Under the pieces are notes generated by a model. The model saw nothing but the letters and a program-made list of their open reading frames with translations. It ran no database searches and had not been told where the DNA came from. DNA of 64,000 bases from Mogibacterium sp. (lineage in GTDB: Bacteria; Bacillota; Clostridia; Peptostreptococcales; Anaerovoracaceae), in contig JAFWMD010000030.1 of NCBI GenBank assembly GCA_017510725.1, positions 21,150 to 85,149 of the forward strand, read 5' to 3'. Shown here in pieces: positions 24,635 to 34,660 of the stretch. A program made the position numbers and the translations under genes. Numbering within the stretch: the first letter of the stretch is position 1; each line of letters opens with the position of its first letter.

Positions 24635-24922
24635 ATGATTTCAGTAAGTGTGAAAGGCGTTCTGATCGGAGTGCTGCTGATCGCTTTGATCGTTCTGGTC
24701 GTCTTCCTGATCGTGATGGTCTCAAACCTCACTGACACGATCAAAAAGGCTAATGCCATAATCGATGGAAGCACCAGCGCTGCAGCAAGTGCAAAGGAAA
24801 AGATCGACAACGCTTCAAACGCTGTAAAGGGCAGTGTTTCAAAGGTCACGGGTGTTGCATCCGGCGTGGTATCTACAGGGACCCAGATTGCCGGTAAGGT
24901 GATCGATAAGGTCGTCAAGTAG
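24635..24922 (+). CDS. Small DUF948-like membrane protein
   Basis: 95 residues from ATG 24635, with AAGGAG seven bases upstream; ATG 24629 would be too close to that site. One N-terminal membrane helix (about 6-30, LIGVLLIALIVLVVFLIVMV) is followed by an amphipathic, Ala/Ser/Lys-rich helical region with SVSKVTGVASGVVS and a basic end. It resembles DUF948 (YtxG-type) stress or envelope proteins. It shares a promoter with the next gene, 18 bases downstream, whose N-terminus has the same layout; the two may form a membrane complex. Function unknown. Confidence 0.7.
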   Translation: MISVSVKGVLIGVLLIALIVLVVFLIVMVSNLTDTIKKANAIIDGSTSAAASAKEKIDNASNAVKGSVSKVTGVASGVVSTGTQIAGKVIDKVVK

Positions 24923-24940
24923 GGAATAAGGAGAATCGAA

Positions 24941-26107
24941 ATGACTATCAATCAGATAATTGCATTCTGCCTTGTAGCCGTACTTATAGGATTCCTTGTT
25001 GTTCTTGCAATTATGGCTAAACATGCAGTAGAACTGCTCAAGAAGACAAAGACTCTTGCCGACAAGAGCAACGAAGCCGTAGATGATGTCAAGGGCAGGT
25101 TTGACAGGCTCAGCGATGACGCTCTCGGAGCAGTCAGTGCGGTAGCTGCGGATACATCCGGCGCAGTCAGGGCGCTTACTATCGCGGGAGCCGGGTTTGC
25201 AGCTCTTGGGTTCATAAAGACCCTGCTCAGGATGTTTACAGGAACGGGCATCTTCTCTGCCATGTCGACAGCAAGAGAACGCAAAAAAGCTAAAAAAGAG
25301 ATCAAGCTTTCCAAGCAGACCATAAAGGAGCTTAATAAACAGTCTGAGCTCGAGAAAAAGGCACGCAAAAAGGCAGCAAAAAAAACTAAGAAGTATCAGA
25401 AGCAGGATGCCAAAGCGGCGGCAAAGGCTTTAAAGAAAGATTCAAAAAAAGCTAAGAAAACCGCAAAGGCAGAAGCTGCAGCATCAAAGAAAAAGGCAAA
25501 ATTCGATAAGAAGGAAGCCGCCGCAGCAGCTAAGGCGGCTGCCGCTACAGCTGCTTTGATGATGAAAAAAGAAAAGGCTGAAAAAAAGAAAGCTCTTAAG
25601 GCAGCCGCAGCTGCAGCCGCTGTAAGCGCAAAGATCGCTAAGACAGAGAAGAAGGCTGCAGACAAGGCAGCAAAAATCGAGAAAGCAGTGGCAGCAAAGG
25701 CTCTCAAAACTGAAAAAGCAATTGCTCTCAAAGCAGCAAAGGCTGAGAAGCAGGCAGTGAAAACTGCAGCTAAGGCCGAGAAGAGCGCAGCTCTGCTTGC
25801 AGCAAAACTCGATAAGAAGGCCATGAAGGCAAACGCCAAAAAGGCTGAGAAGGCAGTAAAGAAAGCCGGCCTGAAGGCAGAGAAAAAGTTCCGCAAGGCT
25901 GTAAAGCCTATTAAGAAGGAACAGAAGAAGCTGAAGCTGGCAAAGACAGGTGCAAAAATCGCTGCTGTTGCTGTTAAGACTGAGGCCAAGGTTATTTCAA
26001 AGGCTGCAAAAGGGGCCGGAAGACTGATAAAAAAGGCTCATGCAAAGCATGCCGACAAAAGAGCCGCTAAGAAAGCGGACAAAAAAGCTGCAGATGCAGC
26101 ATCATAA
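24941..26107 (+). CDS. DUF948-like membrane protein with very long Lys/Ala-rich tail
   Basis: 388 residues, AAGGAGAAT upstream. The membrane helix is about 5-28, a DUF948-like coil about 30-75, and a second hydrophobic stretch (ALTIAGAGFAALGFIKTLL) about 78-97. From about residue 112 to the end the chain is almost only Lys and Ala with some Glu/Asp, in repeated units such as KAAKAEK. This recalls histone H1-like tails or the TolA central helix. A long basic helix in the cytoplasm could bind DNA, RNA or acidic lipid near the membrane. The codons vary (gca, gcc, gct), so it is not a recent tandem duplication. murA starts 27 bases downstream. Function unknown. Confidence 0.75.
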   Translation: MTINQIIAFCLVAVLIGFLVVLAIMAKHAVELLKKTKTLADKSNEAVDDVKGRFDRLSDDALGAVSAVAADTSGAVRALTIAGAGFAALGFIKTLLRMFTGTGIFSAMSTARERKKAKKEIKLSKQTIKELNKQSELEKKARKKAAKKTKKYQKQDAKAAAKALKKDSKKAKKTAKAEAAASKKKAKFDKKEAAAAAKAAAATAALMMKKEKAEKKKALKAAAAAAAVSAKIAKTEKKAADKAAKIEKAVAAKALKTEKAIALKAAKAEKQAVKTAAKAEKSAALLAAKLDKKAMKANAKKAEKAVKKAGLKAEKKFRKAVKPIKKEQKKLKLAKTGAKIAAVAVKTEAKVISKAAKGAGRLIKKAHAKHADKRAAKKADKKAADAAS

Positions 26108-26134
26108 AAATACTATCATCACAGGAGGCCGTTA

Positions 26135-27409
26135 ATGGCAAAAATCCTAGTTAACAACAGCGGACCGCTTCATGGTGAAGTGTGGATAAGCGGAGCAAAG
26201 AATTCAGTTCTCCCGCTTCTTGCCGCAACAATAATGACAGAAGACACCTGCGTGATCGAGGATGTTCCCGATCTCGCAGATGTCAGCGTTATGAAGAAGA
26301 TGCTCTCCAAGTACGGAGCTAAGATCGATGATGCTGAAGAAGGCACCATCAGGATAAGTACGCCTGAAATCATATCCTGCGAAGGTGACAGGGATCTTGT
26401 GCAGGAGATGAGGGCGTCCCTTTTTACTATGGGACCGATGCTTGCCAGACATGGCAAGATAATAATGCCTATGCCTGGTGGGTGCACCATAGGCAGAAGG
26501 CCTATAGATCTGCATCTTAAGGGCTTCAGAGCCCTCGGAGCTGAGGTAGTGGAAGATGATGTGAACGAACTGGTCATGGTTACGGCCGGTCCGGAAGGCC
26601 TTCAGGGCGATGTCATCTACCTCGACTTCCCAAGTGTAGGTGCAACAGAAAACATACTGATGGCAGCGACCCTGGCGAAGGGTACAACGATAATTGAAAA
26701 CGCTGCAAAAGAACCTGAGATAATCGACCTCGCTAACCAGCTTAACAAGATGGGTGCGAGAATCAAGTACGCAGGCACGGACATGATCCGTATCGAAGGC
26801 GTTCAGAAACTCTCAGGCTGCATTCACGAGGCCATACCTGACAGAATAGAGACCGGAACGTTCATGCTTGCCGCAGCGATCACCCGCGGCGACATCCTGA
26901 TAAGAAATGCTCTTCCGGGCCACGTCAGACCTATAATGGCTAAACTCAAGGAGTGCGGCGTAGATGTTGAAGTAACTCCTGAAGGCATCTACGTTGACGC
27001 AAGAGACAGGGAACTCAACTCCACTGATATCAAGACGCTCCCGTATCCGGGATTTCCGACGGACATACAGTCACCGTTTATGGCATTTCTGACCACTGTA
27101 AGCGGCAGCAGTGTTGTAAGGGAAACTGTATTTGAGAACAGGTTCATGCACGTTGTTGAGCTTAACCGCATGGGAGCTGACATAATTATTGAAAACAGAG
27201 AAGCATTAGTGCCGGGAGGAAAGCATCTCAAGGGCGCCAAGGTAAGGGCTACCGACCTGAGAGCCGGAGCTGCCATGGTGCTTGCGGGGCTTTGCGCAAA
27301 GGGGACTACGGAGATAAGCGAGATATATCACATTGAAAGAGGCTACGAGAATTTCGTAGGCAAATTCAAGGCTCTCGGAGCCGACATCATGAAGATTTCT
27401 AACGACTGA
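26135..27409 (+). CDS. murA: UDP-N-acetylglucosamine 1-carboxyvinyltransferase
   Basis: 424 residues, ACAGGAGG upstream. It transfers enolpyruvate to UDP-GlcNAc, the committed step of peptidoglycan synthesis. [13 protein letters not shown] near the N-terminus holds the Lys-Asn pair of the family; [15 protein letters not shown] carries the catalytic Cys that fosfomycin blocks; [14 protein letters not shown] and [15 protein letters not shown] belong to the second domain. It lies between the DUF948-like proteins and fbp. Clostridia often have a second copy elsewhere, so which paralogue (MurA1 or MurA2) this is cannot be said. Confidence 0.96.
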   Translation: MAKILVNNSGPLHGEVWISGAKNSVLPLLAATIMTEDTCVIEDVPDLADVSVMKKMLSKYGAKIDDAEEGTIRISTPEIISCEGDRDLVQEMRASLFTMGPMLARHGKIIMPMPGGCTIGRRPIDLHLKGFRALGAEVVEDDVNELVMVTAGPEGLQGDVIYLDFPSVGATENILMAATLAKGTTIIENAAKEPEIIDLANQLNKMGARIKYAGTDMIRIEGVQKLSGCIHEAIPDRIETGTFMLAAAITRGDILIRNALPGHVRPIMAKLKECGVDVEVTPEGIYVDARDRELNSTDIKTLPYPGFPTDIQSPFMAFLTTVSGSSVVRETVFENRFMHVVELNRMGADIIIENREALVPGGKHLKGAKVRATDLRAGAAMVLAGLCAKGTTEISEIYHIERGYENFVGKFKALGADIMKISND

Positions 27410-27431
27410 AAAGAGAAAAACGGAGGACGTC

Positions 27432-29381
27432 ATGCCTGATATCAATTATCTCAAGCTTCTGGCGGAGAAGTATCCAAACCGCAGAAGTGTAAGGACCGAA
27501 ATCATTAACCTCAGAGCGATTCTTGCTCTTCCAAAGGCTACTGAGTTCTTTCTCAGTGATATACACGGTGAATACGATGCATTCCATCACTTCGTAAGAA
27601 GCGGGTCGGGAATGATCCGAATGAGGATCGACGAAGTATTTGGCAACATCCTGACTGAAAGCGAGTGTGATGCTCTTGCCTCCCTCATCTACAATCCTGA
27701 GGCGGAGATGGCCAGAAGAGAGAAGAGCGAAGCAAATTTTGATGCCTGGTGCAAGGTGTCAATCAGAAGACTTATCGCGATCTGCCGTGTTGTATCCAAC
27801 AAGTACACCAGATCAAAGGTGAAGAAACGCCTGCCTGTATTCTCATCATATATAATGGACGAGCTTCTCTTTGCCGACAATGTTCTGGACAGGCACAAAT
27901 ACTATGACGAGATCATCGATACTATAATAGAGTACGATGCAGCCAGAGAGTTCATTATTGACATTACGGAGACCATAGCAAACATGGTTGTCGACAGACT
28001 CCACATAATCGGCGACATTTTTGACAGAGGACCTAAATCCCATGTCGTTCTTGATTATCTCATGGCGAACCGCGGTGTAGACATACAGTGGGGCAACCAT
28101 GATATCCTGTGGATGGGTGCAGCCTGCGGAAACAGAGCGTGCATTGCAACGATGATCCGCATCAATGTCCGTTACAATAATTTCGACATGCTTGAAGTAG
28201 GCTACGGGTTCAACCTCCGTCCGCTGGCATCGCTTGCCCAGCATATCTACAAGGATGATCCATGTGAATTCTTCAAGCCTAACGTGCTTGAGACCAATAA
28301 ATATGATCCTATACCGCCATCACTTGCTGCAAAAATGCACAAGATGATCTCTATCATTCAGTTCAAGATAGAGGGGCAGGAGATAAAGGCTCATCCTGAA
28401 TATCACCTTGAGCACAGGAATCTTCTCGAGACTATCGATTTCGAAAAGGGAACAGTAATGGTAGACGGTGTTGAGTGGCCGATGAGAGACATTAACTTCC
28501 CGACTGTAGATCCAAAGGATCCGTATAAACTGACTGAACAGGAAGAAGAAGTTATGGTCGCCCTCGAATCTTCGATACTTAATTCGGAGAAACTGCAGAG
28601 ACATATTAACTACATGTTCACTCACGGATCGCTCTTCAAGGTCAAGAACGGTAATCTTCTGTATCATGGCTGCATGATATTAAATGAGAGAGGCAATTTC
28701 AAACCTGTAGAGATTGACGGAAAGAAATACAAAGGTGCCGCATACATGCGTAAGCTTGATCAGATGATCAGAGACGCCCGCGGCAAGCAGTCTGACGGCA
28801 GAACTTCTGCAGAAGCTGCATCCATCATGTGGTATCTGTGGCTTTCTGAAGATTCACCGCTTTTCGGCAAGGACAAGATGACGACATTCGAGAGATATTT
28901 CATCGCCGACAAGTCAACACACAAAGAGAATAAGATACCTTACTATAAACTGATCGATAAAGAGGAAATCGCAGTAAAGATCCTCAAGGATTTCGGCCTC
29001 GATCCTGAACATGGAGTCATACTGAACGGACATGTTCCGGTCAAGCTTGTTAAAGGAGAGACACCTATCAAGGCGAACGGCAAACTCTTCATTATCGACG
29101 GAGGCATATCGAAGGCATATCACAAGACTACGGGTATTGCCGGATATACTGCAATCATGACCTCTAAGCACATGTACCTTGCCGAGCACCAGCCATATGA
29201 GCCATTGCAGGAAGACGGTACTCAGGTCTTCCACAGACCAATAATGCATCTGGTACATACCGAACCTGTCAGACTGAGGATCAGAGATACTGACAATGGA
29301 GCAGAGATACGCGAACAGATTGCTACTCTGGAGGCTCTGTATGATCAGTTCGTAGGTGGCGGTATCAGAGAAATATATTAA
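27432..29381 (+). CDS. fbp: Fructose-1,6-bisphosphatase, class III
   Basis: 649 residues, matching the large class III enzymes of Bacillota. It hydrolyses fructose-1,6-bisphosphate in gluconeogenesis. The metallophosphatase motifs are spread as usual: FLSDIHGEYDAF, HIIGDIFDRGP, IQWGNHDILW and, near the C-terminus, VILNGHVPV. ACGGAGG precedes the ATG. Together with the reversible PPi-phosphofructokinase at 15.9 kb the cell has two routes for this step. A small membrane peptide gene follows 18 bases later. Confidence 0.96.
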   Translation: MPDINYLKLLAEKYPNRRSVRTEIINLRAILALPKATEFFLSDIHGEYDAFHHFVRSGSGMIRMRIDEVFGNILTESECDALASLIYNPEAEMARREKSEANFDAWCKVSIRRLIAICRVVSNKYTRSKVKKRLPVFSSYIMDELLFADNVLDRHKYYDEIIDTIIEYDAAREFIIDITETIANMVVDRLHIIGDIFDRGPKSHVVLDYLMANRGVDIQWGNHDILWMGAACGNRACIATMIRINVRYNNFDMLEVGYGFNLRPLASLAQHIYKDDPCEFFKPNVLETNKYDPIPPSLAAKMHKMISIIQFKIEGQEIKAHPEYHLEHRNLLETIDFEKGTVMVDGVEWPMRDINFPTVDPKDPYKLTEQEEEVMVALESSILNSEKLQRHINYMFTHGSLFKVKNGNLLYHGCMILNERGNFKPVEIDGKKYKGAAYMRKLDQMIRDARGKQSDGRTSAEAASIMWYLWLSEDSPLFGKDKMTTFERYFIADKSTHKENKIPYYKLIDKEEIAVKILKDFGLDPEHGVILNGHVPVKLVKGETPIKANGKLFIIDGGISKAYHKTTGIAGYTAIMTSKHMYLAEHQPYEPLQEDGTQVFHRPIMHLVHTEPVRLRIRDTDNGAEIREQIATLEALYDQFVGGGIREIY

Positions 29382-29399
29382 TTATGAAAGGAGGCAGAC

Positions 29400-29495
29400 A
29401 TGGCAATTATTTTAAAAATACTCGGAGGAGTGCTTCTTGCCTGCTGCGTCTGGTATCTGCTTCTGCTTTATAAGAACAACAGAGATAAACTCTGA
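29400..29495 (+). CDS. 31-residue single-pass membrane peptide
   Basis: An ATG at 29400 preceded by GAAAGGAGG, one of the best ribosome sites in the window, opens a 32-codon frame ending TGA 29495. The product is almost one membrane helix (ILKILGGVLLACCVWYLLLL) with a basic end (YKNNRDKL). It lies between fbp and the PrsW-type protease, close enough to be co-transcribed. Perfect ribosome site plus a clean helix argue for a true gene. Its function is unknown; a regulator of a nearby membrane protein is possible. Confidence 0.7.
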   Translation: MAIILKILGGVLLACCVWYLLLLYKNNRDKL

Positions 29496-29546
29496 AGCAC
29501 GTCGGAATAAAGCATTTGCCAAAAAAGAAAAAAGGGGACTAAAAAA

Positions 29547-30278
29547 ATGGACAGGAATCTGATGGCACTGGCGATAATACCGGGCCTGCTGATAGTCATC
29601 TATGTATATAGAAAGGACAAGGTAGAAAAAGAACCGCCCGGACTGATTATGAGAATCATCTTACTGGGTGTGCTCTCCTGCATGGCCGCAGGATACATCG
29701 AAAGGTTTGAGAGCCAGTTCCTTCCGCAGTACCCAAATGGCTCTATGGAATACGCACTTACCACGGCATTCTGCATGGCGGCTTTCGTAGAAGAAATCGT
29801 GAAGTTCCTTGCCATGAGGATCGGATCCTGGCAGTATCCGGGCTTCAACTACAGATTTGACGGCATTGTTTACGGGGTGTCGTCTGCTGTCGGCTTTGCC
29901 ATTTATGAGAACGTCATGTATGTTGCAAGATACGGTCTTGGGACAGCCATAATAAGAGCGTTCACGGCAATACCACTTCACGCGTTCTGCGGAGTGTTCA
30001 TGGGAGTGTTTTACGCATACTCCAAAAAATCGAGCATACTCGGAAAGCGTGGCGCATCTGCCGGGTTCACATTCCTGGCACTTATTGTGCCAATGCTGAT
30101 CCACGGAACGTATGATACATTTGCGTTCCTGGGAAACAGCGGCACGACGTCTCTGCTCATCTTTGTTGTCATATTGTATATTGCAGCAATCACGACAATC
30201 AAAAGGATGTCTGCAGCTGATTACAGGGCGGGATTCTATCCGCGAGCACGAAGAATCGATTACGATGTAGATATTTAA
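29547..30278 (+). CDS. PrsW-type intramembrane metalloprotease
   Basis: 243 residues with about seven membrane helices. PrsW-family motifs are visible in order: FVEEIVKFLAM (EExxK), FDGIVYGVSSAVGFAIYEN, HAFCGVFMG and HGTYDT. These Glu and His residues bind the metal in the CPBP/PrsW clan. Bacillus PrsW starts the cleavage of the anti-sigma factor RsiW; no sigma or anti-sigma gene is visible here, so the target is unknown. AAAAGGGGAC precedes the start. It sits between the small peptide gene and glgB. Co-transcription with the glycogen operon is possible, since no terminator is seen between them. Confidence 0.85.
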   Translation: MDRNLMALAIIPGLLIVIYVYRKDKVEKEPPGLIMRIILLGVLSCMAAGYIERFESQFLPQYPNGSMEYALTTAFCMAAFVEEIVKFLAMRIGSWQYPGFNYRFDGIVYGVSSAVGFAIYENVMYVARYGLGTAIIRAFTAIPLHAFCGVFMGVFYAYSKKSSILGKRGASAGFTFLALIVPMLIHGTYDTFAFLGNSGTTSLLIFVVILYIAAITTIKRMSAADYRAGFYPRARRIDYDVDI

Positions 30279-30291
30279 AAAGGTGGAATTT

Positions 30292-32200
30292 ATGAGCAAT
30301 ATAAGAGAAAAACTCACCAATGAGCTCCTTTATCTGTACAATACCGGTAAGCTGCATCACGCTTACAGGACTTTTGGAGCTCATATATCCGATGGCGGTG
30401 TTCAGTTCACTCTTTGGGCACCTGATGTAAAGTCGGTCAGAGTGACAGGCGACTTCAACAGCTGGGATGCTTCGGCAGTCATGGAGTCTATCGGGGATAC
30501 AGGCGTCTGGACGTGCTTCGTTCCCGGAGCAAAAGCCGGTGATCATTACAAATACGAGATTGAAACTGCAAAAGGCGTTCGACTGTCAAAGGCAGATCCA
30601 TTCGCATTCATGTCTGTTAAAAGACCGGGAACGGATTCAATCGTGACCGAGCTCTGGTATGAATGGCACGACGAGGAGTGGATGAAGGCCAGAGAGTCGA
30701 AGAACAACTTCACTTCTCCTATGAATATTTATGAGTGCCATCTGGGTTCATGGAAGCGCCCTGAAGGTGCTGAAGGCAAAGAGTCTTTCTTTACTTACAG
30801 GCAACTTGCTGATATGCTTGTACCTTACGTGAAGGAGATGGGCTATACGCATGTCGAATTCCTGCCTGTAATGGAGCATCCTCTCGATGCTTCGTGGGGA
30901 TATCAGGTAACAGGTTTTTATGCGCCGACCTCAAGGTACGGTTCAGCACATGGTCTCAAATACCTTATCGAAACATTCCACAAGGAAGGCATCGGAGTCA
31001 TACTCGACTGGGTACCTGGGCATTTCTGTCCTGATGACCACGGCTTAAGAGACTTCAACGGAGATAAGCTCTATGAGAGTATCGTGCATCCGGACTGGGG
31101 TACATACAAATTCGATTTCAGCAGGCCTCAGGTGAGGAGTTTCCTGCTGTCGAATGCTATGTATTGGCTCGATGAGTACCATGCTGACAGCCTGCGCGTA
31201 GATGGTGTCACGAGTATGCTGTATCTGAACTTCGGAATCAGCGACAAATCCAAAATGAGATTCAATAAATATGGCAGCGAGACCGACCTGGAAGCAGTCG
31301 AGTTCCTTAAGGAATTCAACTATATGATCGGTAATGAGATCAATGGCTGTAACGGTCGCGGAGGAGAGTACAGCCTGGCCGATGGTGACTCAGCCACCTT
31401 CAAACGGCGGTCTGGGATTCCATTTTAAGTGGAATATGGGCTGGATGAATGATACACTAGAGTACATGTCTACGGACTTCCCTTGGAGGGAAGGGGCTCA
31501 CAACAAGCTGACATTCTCCATGACATATGCCTACAGCGAAAACTACGTGCTTCCGCTTTCCCATGATGAGGTCGTTCACGGAAAAAAGAGCCTTATAGGA
31601 CGTATGCCTGGCGACATCTGGAGACAGTTCGCGGGTACAAGACTTCTGGCAATGTACCAGATGACATTCCCGGGTAAAAAGCTCAACTTCATGGGGCACG
31701 AGATAGCGCAGTTCATCGAATGGCGTGAGTATGAGGGCCTCGAGTGGTTCCTGCTTGGGTACGAGAATCATGAGAAGCATCAGAAGTTCATAAAGGATCT
31801 TAACCATATCTATACTGAGCATCCTGCATTGTGGTCGGATGACAACAGCTGGGAGGGTTTTAAGTGGATAGATCCTGACGACAGAAGGCAGAAGGTGCTT
31901 ACATATTACAGACGCGCCAGATCGACCTCCAAAGATGATCCGGGTGAGCTCCTCATATGCGCTCTCAACATGGGAGTCGAGGCGTTCGACGAATTTGAGA
32001 TAGGTGTTCCGGAGCCTGGTTACTATAAAGAGATAATAAACTCCGACAATCAGAAGTATGCCGGAAGCGGCAGGGTAAATACACGCCAGGTGCGTGCAAA
32101 AAAGAAACCAAGACATGGCATGCCTTATTCGATCACGATAAAAATGCCTGTTGTCGGAGCCGCAATATTCCAAAAAAATTATAATAGAAAGGGCCACTAA
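30292..32200 (+). pseudogene. glgB: 1,4-alpha-glucan branching enzyme, interrupted by a one-base frameshift
   Basis: From ATG 30292 (AGGTGG five bases before) the first frame runs to TAA 31428; the second frame continues the same protein to 32200. Together they give a normal GlgB of about 635 residues: N-terminal CBM48 (FTLWAPDVKSVRVTGDF), GH13 core and C-terminal beta domain. The reading frame shifts near 31342-31347: removing one G from AATGGCTG restores [15 protein letters not shown]. The shift falls after the nucleophile Asp304 (LRVDGVT) and before the acid Glu (VAEESTAW) and the third Asp ([10 protein letters not shown]), so neither piece can be active. No slippery homopolymer is present. 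Either a sequencing error or a real recent mutation. Confidence 0.85.
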
Positions 32201-32209
32201 AGGATTCAG

Positions 32210-34639
32210 ATGATTAGAAACAAAGACGATTTTAAAACAGAGTACAAACGTTTATCAAACTCGATGTTCAGAAGAGACCCTGAACATCTGGATGACAAGG
32301 ACAAATTTGCCGTTCTCGCAAGGCTCGTAGAGCGCGAAGCCCAGGAAAGAACGGGAGCAGTAGAGATACTGTCAACAAACAAAAAGAAAGAAGACAAGAG
32401 AGTATATTACTTTTCGATGGAATTCCTCATCGGAAAGCTGATGGAGAACTATCTGCTCAACCTTGGCATCCGTGAATATGCAGCTGAAGGTCTTGCGGAA
32501 ATGGGTACATACCTTGACAAACTGCTCGAGGTAGAGCCGGATCCGGGTCTCGGAAACGGAGGCCTCGGAAGACTGGCAGCGTGCTTCCTCGATTCCATGG
32601 CAGCACTTGGGATCAAGGGCGATGGCATGGGCCTCAGGTATAAATTCGGCCTCTTTAAGCAGAGAATAGTCAGCGGCCATCAGATCGAAGTGCCTGATGC
32701 ATGGCTCGACGAAGGATATATCTGGGAGAGGGCAAAGCCATATGATTCCGTAATCGTAAAGTTCGGCGGCAAGGTTGAGAGGTCCTTAAAGGACGGCCAG
32801 ATGGAATACAAGCATGTCGATTATACGACCGTAAGGGCCGTCCCTTATGATGTGCCTATTCTTGGCTTTGGCGGCCGCACTGTAAATACCCTTCATCTTT
32901 GGGATGCTCAGCCGGTACATGATACGATCGACATGGACGCTTTCAATGCGGGCAACTACAGTGAAGCGATGAAAGAGCGCAGCGAGATAGAGGCTCTTAC
33001 CAGCATCCTTTATCCGGATGATACCAATGGTATCGGCAAGCAGCTTCGTCTCAGGCAGGAGTACTTCCTTGTTGCCGCAGGAATCGGCATGATAATCAGA
33101 GAGTACAAATCCCGCTATGGTACTAAGGAGTGGGACAAATTCCCTGAAAGAATACAGATCCACATAAACGATACGCATCCTACGATGTGCATACCTGAAC
33201 TCATGAGAGTGTTCATCGATGAGGAGGGACTCGAGTGGAAAGATGCATGGAGGATAGTAAGGGCAACGACTTCGTTCACTAACCACACTGTTCTGCCTGA
33301 GGCACTTGAGAAGTGGCCTATCCCTCACTTCCAGCAGCTCCTCCCTAGGATCTACATGATAATCGACGAGATAAACAAGCGTTGGCAGGAAGGTCTTCCT
33401 CTGGAAGCTGATGACTGGCATACACTGAGCCGCGAGACATCACCTCTCTGGGATAACGAGGTGAAGATGGCCAATCTGTCTGTGGTCGGAAGCCACTCGG
33501 TCAACGGCGTATCAGCTCTGCACAGCGATATCCTTACCAAGACGATATTCAGCAAGTTCTATGAGCTGCAGCCTCAGAAGTTCAACAACAAGACCAACGG
33601 CATAAGCCACCGCAGGTTCATGATGCAGGCAAATCCGGGTCTTGCAAATCTGATCGATACCACTATCGGCACTGACTGGCAGACGGATTTCGAGCAGATC
33701 AAGAAACTCGAGGAGTACGCACAGGACAGCGCTTTTCTTGAAGACCTCATGGCAGTCAAGAGACAGAACAAGGTGAGACTTGCCAACTATATTGCTGACC
33801 GCATGGAAATAGAAGTCGATCCTGATTCGGTATTCGACGTACAGGTAAAGAGAATACATGCGTATAAGAGGCAGCTCCTCAACGGATTCAAGATCCTCGA
33901 CCTCTACAACAGGCTTAAGGAGAATCCTGACCTGCCGATCAACAACTACACCTTTATTTTCGCCGGCAAGGCTGCACAGGGCTACGCATTCGCCAAGGAA
34001 GTTATCAAGTTCATTAACAGCCTTGCAGACATGGTCAATTCCGACCCTGTAGTCAGCAAGAGGATCAAGGTGGTGTTCATCGAGAACTTCTGCGTATCAA
34101 ACGCGCAGCTTATCTACCCTGCAGCTGACATAAGCGAGCAGATCTCTACAGCCGGCAAGGAAGCCAGCGGCACAGGAAACATGAAGTTCATGATGAACGG
34201 AGCAGTCACACTCGGCACTATGGATGGTGCTAATGTTGAGATCAGCCAGCTTGCAGGCCTGGACAACATCTGCATCTTTGGATATTCGTCCGAAGAGACA
34301 GAGAGCTATTACAAGCACGGCGGATATTTTGCACAGTATGTAGTCAGTGAAGATCAGAGACTTCAGCGCATGACGAAGCAGCTCATAGACGGCACTTTCC
34401 AGCGCAGTGACTATAACTTCTGGGCTATCCACGATGCGCTGCTCAGGAGCAACGACGAATACTTCGTGCTCGGAGATTTCGACTCGTATGTAAAGGCGTG
34501 GGAAGACATGGATAAGATCTATACGGACAAGGAGAGATGGGCACGCATGTCGCTGGCCAATATCGCCAACTCCGCATTCTTCTCCAGTGACCGCACCATC
34601 GCAGAATACGCAAAAGATATCTGGAATATTTTAATTTAA
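32210..34639 (+). CDS. glgP: Glycogen/starch phosphorylase
   Basis: 809 residues, the normal length. It releases glucose-1-phosphate from alpha-1,4-glucan ends, using pyridoxal phosphate. The N-terminal EFLIGKLMENYLLNLG and GNGGLGRLAACFLDSMA are typical; the cofactor Lys lies in EASGTGNMKFMMNGA near the C-terminus, and KRIHAYKRQLLN is also diagnostic. AAAGGA is upstream. It lies 9 bases after glgB and 21 before glgC, inside the glycogen operon. Combined synthesis and breakdown genes in one unit imply control at enzyme level. Confidence 0.97.
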   Translation: MIRNKDDFKTEYKRLSNSMFRRDPEHLDDKDKFAVLARLVEREAQERTGAVEILSTNKKKEDKRVYYFSMEFLIGKLMENYLLNLGIREYAAEGLAEMGTYLDKLLEVEPDPGLGNGGLGRLAACFLDSMAALGIKGDGMGLRYKFGLFKQRIVSGHQIEVPDAWLDEGYIWERAKPYDSVIVKFGGKVERSLKDGQMEYKHVDYTTVRAVPYDVPILGFGGRTVNTLHLWDAQPVHDTIDMDAFNAGNYSEAMKERSEIEALTSILYPDDTNGIGKQLRLRQEYFLVAAGIGMIIREYKSRYGTKEWDKFPERIQIHINDTHPTMCIPELMRVFIDEEGLEWKDAWRIVRATTSFTNHTVLPEALEKWPIPHFQQLLPRIYMIIDEINKRWQEGLPLEADDWHTLSRETSPLWDNEVKMANLSVVGSHSVNGVSALHSDILTKTIFSKFYELQPQKFNNKTNGISHRRFMMQANPGLANLIDTTIGTDWQTDFEQIKKLEEYAQDSAFLEDLMAVKRQNKVRLANYIADRMEIEVDPDSVFDVQVKRIHAYKRQLLNGFKILDLYNRLKENPDLPINNYTFIFAGKAAQGYAFAKEVIKFINSLADMVNSDPVVSKRIKVVFIENFCVSNAQLIYPAADISEQISTAGKEASGTGNMKFMMNGAVTLGTMDGANVEISQLAGLDNICIFGYSSEETESYYKHGGYFAQYVVSEDQRLQRMTKQLIDGTFQRSDYNFWAIHDALLRSNDEYFVLGDFDSYVKAWEDMDKIYTDKERWARMSLANIANSAFFSSDRTIAEYAKDIWNILI

Positions 34640-34660
34640 TAACACAGGAGGCTGATGAGT

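Noticed and set aside
25396-25989. Long open frame on the minus strand opposite the Lys/Ala-rich gene
   Set aside because: It reads as Phe/Ala/Ser repeats, the complement of the Lys/Ala codons, with no ribosome site; a shadow of the real gene.
31339-31350. Programmed frameshifting in glgB
   Set aside because: No slippery run, stop-codon pause or pseudoknot is visible, and GlgB is not known to use it.
31334-32200. A separate gene encoding the second part of GlgB
   Set aside because: It continues the GlgB sequence in another frame, has no ribosome site, and starts within the first part; it is the downstream piece of a frameshifted gene.
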